From assembly GCA_946477805.1 (NCBI GenBank), contig CAMKZP010000015.1:1-19829 (forward strand): a stretch of 19,829 bases of DNA, given 5' to 3'. The position numbers and the translations under genes are program-made. Shown here in pieces: positions 16,460 to 19,829 of the stretch. Position 1 is the stretch's first letter. Each line of letters starts with the position of its first letter. The DNA is from an uncultured Enterobacter sp. (GTDB taxonomy: Bacteria > Pseudomonadota > Gammaproteobacteria > Enterobacterales > Enterobacteriaceae). The notes below the pieces were generated by a model that saw nothing but the letters and a program-made list of their open reading frames with translations, ran no database searches and was not told where the DNA came from.

Positions 16460-16696
16460 ATGGCATCGTTGATTCAGGTTCGTGATTTACTGGCGCTACA
16501 GGGGCGGATGGAGGCAAAACAGCTGAGCCGCAGCCTGCACACGCCGCAGCCGATGATCGATGCCATGCTGGAAAGGCTGGAAGCCATGGGAAAAGCCGTG
16601 CGTATTCAGGAGGATGCGGACGGATGCCTGTCGGGAAGCTGTAAAAGCTGCCCGGAAGGAAAAGCCTGCCTCAGAGAGTGGTGGGCGCTGCGTTAA
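16460..16696 (+). CDS. feoC: FeoC, small winged-helix protein of the ferrous iron system
   Basis: FeoC is a 78-residue winged-helix protein found with FeoAB in gamma-proteobacteria. In related species it binds an oxygen-sensitive Fe-S cluster and protects FeoB from FtsH proteolysis. The helical part is MASLIQVRDLLALQGRMEAK through MIDAMLERLEAMGKA. The wing carries four cysteines spaced C-x4-C-x2-C-x5-C (GCLSGSCKSCPEGKACL), the expected cluster ligands. AAGGGG (16447-16452) overlaps the feoB stop and is 7 bases before the ATG, so feoC is translated from the feo message. Confidence 0.96.
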   Translation: MASLIQVRDLLALQGRMEAKQLSRSLHTPQPMIDAMLERLEAMGKAVRIQEDADGCLSGSCKSCPEGKACLREWWALR

Positions 16697-16697
16697 C

Positions 16698-16723
16698 AAA
16701 GCCGGGCAACGCTGCCCGGCTTT
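16698..16723. terminator. Bidirectional terminator between feoC and the DUF1471 gene
   Basis: A perfect 11-bp stem, AAAGCCGGGCA (16698-16708) with TGCCCGGCTTT (16713-16723), has an ACGC loop. It begins 1 base after the feoC stop and lies 6 bases from the stop of the convergent gene. T-runs are short on both strands, so efficiency is uncertain. Confidence 0.8.
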
Positions 16724-16729
16724 ATCGTA

Positions 16730-17005
16730 TTACTTATACACTTCCGCGGTGGCGCGCACGTCTTTCGTGTATTTATCCGCGCTGGTGATCACGTAGTATT
16801 TCCCGCCCAGCTCATCCGCCTTTTTGGACAGTTCGCGCTTCGCGTCCATCGGAGCGGTGGTATCAGAGGTGGAGATATCACCGACTTTGGTCAGATTCAT
16901 CTCTTTGACTTTATCTTTTGCCAGCTCTTCTGCAGCCAACGCGCCGAATGACAGTGACCCAATAACCAGAGATGTAACAATACCTGTGACAAGTTTCATA
17001 GCCAT
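16730..17005 (-). CDS. Small exported DUF1471 (YhcN/BhsA/McbA-type) protein
   Basis: This encodes 91 residues. The N terminus (MAMKLVTGIVTSLVIGSLSFG, cleavage likely after ALA-24) is a clear Sec signal peptide, so the mature protein of about 67 residues should be periplasmic. The remainder fits the DUF1471 fold: EMNLTKVGDISTS, then DAKRELSKKADELGGKYYVITS and a C-terminal strand DVRATAEVYK. Members of this family (BhsA, McbA, YhcN, YdgH) are linked to stress, biofilm and acid responses, but no function can be given to this one. AAGGAG sits 4 bases before the first ATG and 10 before an in-frame second ATG at 16999; either may be used. In E. coli rpnA occupies this slot between feoC and bioH. 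Not an ortholog I can name. Confidence 0.88.
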   Translation of the reverse strand: MAMKLVTGIVTSLVIGSLSFGALAAEELAKDKVKEMNLTKVGDISTSDTTAPMDAKRELSKKADELGGKYYVITSADKYTKDVRATAEVYK

Positions 17006-17047
17006 GACTCTCCTTAGATTGTTGTTTTGATCATCGTCTGCTGAACA

Positions 17048-17078
17048 ACCGCAACGATATATTGAGTATTGTTGCGGT
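17048..17078. promoter_or_regulatory. Dyad upstream of the DUF1471 gene
   Basis: ACCGCAAC (17048-17055) and GTTGCGGT (17071-17078) form a perfect 8-bp inverted repeat around a 15-base AT-rich centre; allowing one mismatch the arms extend to 12 positions (11 match). It lies 43-73 bases ahead of the small gene's start and 33 bases beyond the bioH stop. No T-run follows in the bioH direction, so an operator or 5' leader structure is more likely than a terminator. The binding protein is unknown. Confidence 0.45.
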
Positions 17079-17110
17079 GCGTCACTTTTTCCAGGCTGGA
17101 GAGATAATAA

Positions 17111-17884
17111 TCAGATTAAACGATGACTTAATGCAATGAGCGCGGAACAAAACTCAGCGGGGTGAGAGATAAACGGCGCGTGCGCCGCTTTGGCAATGAC
17201 CAGGGATTCGCTCTCGGGCCACAGTTCATCCAGCAGCGGAACCACCCTGCGCGGGACCAGCCCGTCAAGATAGCCGTAGATGCGCAGATGCGGCATCATC
17301 AGCGAGGCCAGTGATTCGCGCAGATCGACCGTTTTCAGGATCTCCAGCCCCCCGTTCAGCACTTTAACGTCCGGCATCGGCAGGGAGAGTACCGTCTGTT
17401 TCAGCGTGCGCGCATCCTGGCGAGCCGTCTCTGTCCCCATGGTCTGCAGCGCGAGGAAGCGCTCAACCGTGCGCTGAAAATCGTCGGTCAGCTGCTGTTG
17501 GAAACCGGCCAGCACTTCAGGCTTGATGCCCGGCCACGCCTCCCGCGCGCTGAAGCAGGGCGATGACGCCACGGTAACCAGCGCCTGCACGCGCTCGGGG
17601 TTTTCCAGCGCAATTTTACTCGCCACCAGCCCACCCAGGCTCCAGCCGAGCCAGACGGCCTGCTGCGGCGCAGCGTCCAGAACCTGCTGCGCCATTTCGT
17701 CGAGGGTCATTGCGCCATACCCGCGGCTACGGCCAAATCCCGGTAGATCCACCAGGTGCAGGGTAAAATGCGAGGCGAGTTCCTCGCTTATGCAATGCCA
17801 CACTTCGGCATTCAGTCCCCATCCGTGCAGCAGCACAAGATGACAATTTCCCGTCCCGACGGTCTGCCACCACAGCGTCTTCAT
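17111..17884 (-). CDS. bioH: BioH, pimeloyl-ACP methyl ester esterase
   Basis: BioH removes the methyl group from pimeloyl-ACP methyl ester, ending the BioC-BioH disguised fatty-acid route and supplying pimeloyl-ACP to BioF for biotin synthesis. It is a cytosolic alpha/beta hydrolase, 257 residues (E. coli 256). The catalytic triad is visible: S82 in GWSLGG, D207 in GYLDGLVP and H235 in AAHAPF; the oxyanion region HGWG is at 20-23. A lid segment lies about 120-185. It runs alone on the minus strand, 35 bases from divergent gntX, and is not linked to the bioABFCD cluster, as in E. coli. The ribosome-binding site is weak. Confidence 0.98.
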   Translation of the reverse strand: MKTLWWQTVGTGNCHLVLLHGWGLNAEVWHCISEELASHFTLHLVDLPGFGRSRGYGAMTLDEMAQQVLDAAPQQAVWLGWSLGGLVASKIALENPERVQALVTVASSPCFSAREAWPGIKPEVLAGFQQQLTDDFQRTVERFLALQTMGTETARQDARTLKQTVLSLPMPDVKVLNGGLEILKTVDLRESLASLMMPHLRIYGYLDGLVPRRVVPLLDELWPESESLVIAKAAHAPFISHPAEFCSALIALSHRLI

Positions 17885-17919
17885 CAGTTACTGTTCTCTT
17901 TTTAATATGGAGGTTGCAC

Positions 17920-18603
17920 ATGCTAACAGTGCCCGGCTTGTGCTGGCTATGCCGAATGCCGCTTGCGCTGAGCGGATGGGGGTTCTGCTCCGTCTGCACG
18001 CGCTCGCTGGAGGGCCGTATCGCCCGATGCCCGCAGTGCGGTTTACCGGCGGTCAGCCGCACGATCCCCTGCGGCCGCTGCCTGAAAAAATCGCCGCCCT
18101 GGGGGGCGCTGGTGGCGGTTGATGATTATCTTCCGCCGCTGAGCGGCCTTATTCACCGGCTGAAGTTTTCCGGGCAGAGCGTACTGGCGCAGCCGCTTGC
18201 CCGCCTGCTCCTGCTGGCGGTTTTGCAGGCACGGCGCACGCGCGCGCTGCCGCGGGTCGACACCATCGTGAATGTCCCGCTCTTTCGCCGCCGACAGTGG
18301 CGACGCGGCTATAACCAGAGTGACCTGCTCTGCCGCCCGCTCGCCCGCTGGCTGGGGTGCAGCTACCCGCCCGCGGCGCTCACCCGCGTGAAGGCAACGG
18401 CGATACAGCATCAGCTGAACGCCCGGCTTCGCAAAAGAAACCTGAAAAATGCCTTTCGCCTTGAATTACCGGTTAAGGGTCTCCATATCGCCATCGTGGA
18501 TGATGTCGTCACAACGGGCAGTACCGTGGCTGAGCTTTCCCGACTGCTTTTGCGAAGCGGCGCGGCGTCGGTTCAGGTATGGTGTTTGTGCCGTACCTTG
18601 TAG
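17920..18603 (+). CDS. gntX: GntX/ComF-family phosphoribosyltransferase-like protein
   Basis: The 227 residues match E. coli GntX, a member of the ComF/ComFC family. Its name comes from proximity to gntT; evidence in E. coli and Haemophilus links the family to use of external DNA or to uptake-related steps, and no enzymatic activity is proven to my knowledge. The N terminus has paired cysteines (CWLC, CSVC, CPQC, CGRC) that look like a zinc ribbon. The C-terminal half has a PRTase fold with the PRPP-binding loop IVDDVVTTGSTVAE and a basic stretch RRRQWRRGYNQSDLLC. GGAGG (17909-17913) is 6 bases before the ATG at 17920; an in-frame TTG at 17914 is too close to it to be the start. nfuA follows 61 bases after the stop. 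Confidence 0.95.
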   Translation: MLTVPGLCWLCRMPLALSGWGFCSVCTRSLEGRIARCPQCGLPAVSRTIPCGRCLKKSPPWGALVAVDDYLPPLSGLIHRLKFSGQSVLAQPLARLLLLAVLQARRTRALPRVDTIVNVPLFRRRQWRRGYNQSDLLCRPLARWLGCSYPPAALTRVKATAIQHQLNARLRKRNLKNAFRLELPVKGLHIAIVDDVVTTGSTVAELSRLLLRSGAASVQVWCLCRTL

Positions 18604-18627
18604 CCCTTCTTCAATGGGCGTATTATT

Positions 18628-18652
18628 ATACCCAGGTAATTTAGTCAACTAT
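18628..18652 (+). promoter_or_regulatory. IscR type 1-like site ahead of nfuA
   Basis: The 25-base window starts ATACCC and ends AGTCAACTAT. Against the remembered type 1 IscR consensus (ATASYYGACT-RWWW-YAGTCRRSTAT) it matches 22 positions; the three mismatches are in the left GAC. A -10-like TATTAT (18621-18626) stands just upstream, so bound [2Fe-2S]-IscR would cover the transcription start. IscR control of nfuA (yhgI) has been reported in E. coli. Confidence 0.75.
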
Positions 18653-18664
18653 TAGGCCAAAGCT

Positions 18665-19240
18665 ATGATCCGTATTTCCGATTCTGCACAAGCGCACTTT
18701 GCCAAACTGCTGGCAAATCAGGAAGAAGGGACGCAGATCCGCGTGTTTGTGATCAATCCAGGCACTCCGAATGCAGAATGTGGTGTCTCTTATTGTCCTC
18801 CGGACGCTGTGGAAGCAACCGACACTGCCCTTAAATTTGAACAGCTCACCGCCTACGTTGATGAGCTGAGCGCGCCGTATCTTGACGATGCGGAGATCGA
18901 CTTCGTTACCGATCAGCTTGGGTCTCAGCTGACCCTGAAAGCGCCGAACGCGAAAATGCGTAAAGTCTCTGAAGATGCTCCGCTGATGGAGCGCGTTGAG
19001 TATCTGCTGCAGTCGCAGATCAACCCGCAGCTGGCGGGCCACGGCGGCCGCGTTACGCTGATGGAAATCACGGAAGACGGTCTGGCTATCCTGCAGTTCG
19101 GCGGCGGCTGCAACGGCTGCTCAATGGTCGACGTGACCCTGAAAGAAGGGATCGAAAAGCAGCTGCTGAACGAATTCCCGGAGCTGAAAGGCGTGCGCGA
19201 TCTGACCGAGCACCAGCGCGGCGAGCACTCCTACTACTGA
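18665..19240 (+). CDS. nfuA: NfuA, Fe-S cluster carrier protein
   Basis: NfuA carries [4Fe-4S] clusters to targets such as aconitase and helps rebuild the auxiliary cluster of lipoyl synthase, especially under oxidative stress or iron limitation. The 191 residues equal the E. coli length. The N-terminal degenerate A-type domain (about 1-95) includes NPGTPNAECGVSYCPPD; the C-terminal Nfu domain (about 105-191) holds the cluster cysteines in GGGCNGCSMVDVTLK, where two subunits share a cluster. It has its own likely promoter and IscR-like site in the 61-base gap after gntX, though read-through from gntX is possible. A strong hairpin follows. Confidence 0.99.
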   Translation: MIRISDSAQAHFAKLLANQEEGTQIRVFVINPGTPNAECGVSYCPPDAVEATDTALKFEQLTAYVDELSAPYLDDAEIDFVTDQLGSQLTLKAPNAKMRKVSEDAPLMERVEYLLQSQINPQLAGHGGRVTLMEITEDGLAILQFGGGCNGCSMVDVTLKEGIEKQLLNEFPELKGVRDLTEHQRGEHSYY

Positions 19241-19259
19241 TTCACTGCCCGTCTGTATT

Positions 19260-19289
19260 GCCCGGTGGCGCTGCGCTTACCGGGCCTAC
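19260..19289 (+). repeat. REP element downstream of nfuA
   Basis: GCCCGGTGGCGCTGCGCTTA then CCGGGCCTAC is a typical enterobacterial REP unit with a 7-bp stem GCCCGGT (19260-19266) and ACCGGGC (19279-19285). It is the same type as the pair after hslO and begins 19 bases after the nfuA stop. Confidence 0.85.
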
Positions 19290-19293
19290 GGAG

Positions 19294-19340
19294 ACAGTGC
19301 GGTTTGATGCCCTCACCCTGCCCCTCTCCCACGGGCAGAG
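19294..19340 (+). repeat. Dispersed CCCTCACCC / GTGCGGT repeat, copy after nfuA
   Basis: The stretch begins ACAGTGCGGTTTGATGCCCT and continues CACCCTGCCCCTCTCCCACGG, the same words as on the minus strand at 8286-8333 and in part at 13534-13629. Unlike those copies its right arm is degenerate (GGGCAGAG), so it does not form the long GGGGAGAGGG stem. Confidence 0.6.
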
Positions 19341-19352
19341 CGAACAAACACT

Positions 19353-19380
19353 CAAAACGGCAACATGCGTTGCCGTTTTG
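19353..19380 (+). terminator. Terminator-like hairpin after nfuA
   Basis: A perfect 12-bp stem, CAAAACGGCAAC (19353-19364) with GTTGCCGTTTTG (19369-19380), closes on an ATGC loop. The T-run is inside the 3' arm and then CCTTTACC follows. Likely ends nfuA transcription and insulates gntT. Confidence 0.85.
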
Positions 19381-19439
19381 CCTTTACCTCCCCTCTATAT
19401 GTTGACCTGCGTCTCATAATTCAAATTTTGCTCCCCTGG

Positions 19440-19454
19440 GTGATTCTCAATCAC
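19440..19454 (+). promoter_or_regulatory. CRP-like palindrome upstream of gntT
   Basis: GTGATT-CTC-AATCAC is a perfect 6-bp dyad. It resembles a CRP site but has 7 rather than 6 bases between GTGA and TCAC. CRP activates gntT in E. coli, so it may be a weak CRP site; another regulator is possible. It lies only 3 bases from the first GntR-like operator. Confidence 0.35.
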
Positions 19455-19457
19455 ATC

Positions 19458-19473
19458 ATGTTACCCGTATCAT
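19458..19473 (+). promoter_or_regulatory. GntR-like operator 1 of gntT, overlapping a -10
   Basis: ATGTTA-CCCG-TATCAT is a near-perfect copy of the GntR palindrome ATGTTA-N4-TAACAT (one mismatch). The right half TATCAT also matches a -10 hexamer at 5 of 6, so GntR binding would block RNA polymerase, as known for E. coli gntT. Confidence 0.7.
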
Positions 19474-19597
19474 TCTCGTGGGCACTCAACACCCCTATAA
19501 CAGCCGACTAAACTTAACGGTTTCGCAGGCATCAGTATAAGTGCCGTTATCGCTCTGTTCCCAGTTGGGACAATTGGAATTTGTCATCGAAACAATG

Positions 19598-19613
19598 ACG
19601 TTACCCATAACAA
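19598..19613 (+). promoter_or_regulatory. GntR-like operator 2 in the gntT leader
   Basis: ACGTTA-CCCA-TAACAA matches the GntR palindrome with two changes. Its centre is 140 bases downstream of operator 1 and it ends 19 bases before the gntT start. Two spaced operators fit the looping or dual-site repression described for E. coli gntT. Confidence 0.6.
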
Positions 19614-19632
19614 TTCAAAGGCCAGGTAAATC

Positions 19633-19829
19633 ATGCCATTAGTCATCGTCGCTATCGGTGTTATGTTATTGCTGCTCCTGATGATCCGTTTCAAACTGAA
19701 CGGATTTATCGCTCTGGTTCTGGTGGCGCTTGCAGTCGGTTTGATGCAGGGAATGCCGCTGGTTAAAGTTATTAGCTCCATTAAAGCCGGTGTCGGCGGC
19801 ACGCTCGGCAGCCTGGCGCTGATCATGGG
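19633..19829 (+). CDS. gntT: GntT, high-affinity gluconate permease (3' truncated by window end)
   Basis: Only the first 65 codons and two bases are present. GntT is an inner-membrane gluconate/H+ symporter of the GntP family (about 438 residues in E. coli). The residues seen, beginning MPLVIVAIGVMLLLLLMIRF, form the first membrane helix and the next hydrophobic segment (GFIALVLVALAVGLMQGMP), followed by the glycine-rich KAGVGGTLGSLALIM. The match to E. coli GntT over this stretch is nearly exact as I recall it. AGG (19624-19626) is 6 bases before the ATG. GntR-like operators and a possible CRP site control it. Confidence 0.95.
   Translation, partial: MPLVIVAIGVMLLLLLMIRFKLNGFIALVLVALAVGLMQGMPLVKVISSIKAGVGGTLGSLALIM

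Noticed and set aside
1..19829. CRISPR arrays, tRNA/rRNA genes, prophage or defence islands
   Set aside because: No spaced direct repeats, no cloverleaf or rRNA segments, and no integrase, transposase, toxin or nuclease genes were seen; all long coding regions are accounted for by core genes.

Overview
The window is an ordinary core-chromosome segment of an Enterobacteriaceae bacterium. Gene order (igaA-yrfG-hslR-hslO / yhgE / pckA / envZ-ompR / greB-tex / feoABC / bioH / gntX-nfuA / gntT) and near-identity of the proteins to those I remember from E. coli place it in that family. GC-rich codon use, the interspersed repeat types, and a DUF1471 gene sitting where E. coli carries rpnA suggest an Enterobacter-like genus rather than Escherichia. 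The genus is an inference from memory, not a computed result.

Layout. Bases 1-46 are not genomic: they are the tail of an Illumina P7 primer, an 8-base i7 index and the Nextera read-2/Tn5 mosaic-end adapter, so the contig starts artificially inside igaA. 47-3935 (+): 3' part of igaA (Rcs brake), yrfG (HAD nucleotidase), hslR (Hsp15) and hslO (Hsp33). A REP pair (3950-4047) closes this unit against convergent yhgE (-). The yhgE-pckA divergent gap (5816-6191) carries a Cra-like site and two CRP-like sites ahead of pckA. 7841-8340 is a 500-base non-coding stretch with a structured GC-rich element and dispersed repeats. envZ and ompR (-) overlap by 4 bases and are divergent from greB-tex (+). A repeat-rich gap leads to an FNR-like and a Fur-like site ahead of feoABC. 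A small exported DUF1471 protein and bioH lie on the minus strand. gntX starts 35 bases from bioH and is followed by nfuA with an IscR type 1-like site. The window ends 65 codons into gntT, preceded by two GntR-like operators.

Shared themes are inferred from known families: iron and Fe-S homeostasis (feoABC, nfuA), gluconeogenesis and gluconate uptake under CRP/Cra/GntR control (pckA, gntT), envelope and osmotic signalling (igaA, envZ-ompR) and redox/heat-shock protein quality control (hslR, hslO). I found no tRNA, rRNA, CRISPR array, insertion sequence, prophage or defence system, and no convincing new multi-gene system. The items most worth checking are the adapter, the structured 7901-8175 element, the dispersed repeat family and the DUF1471 gene with its upstream dyad.
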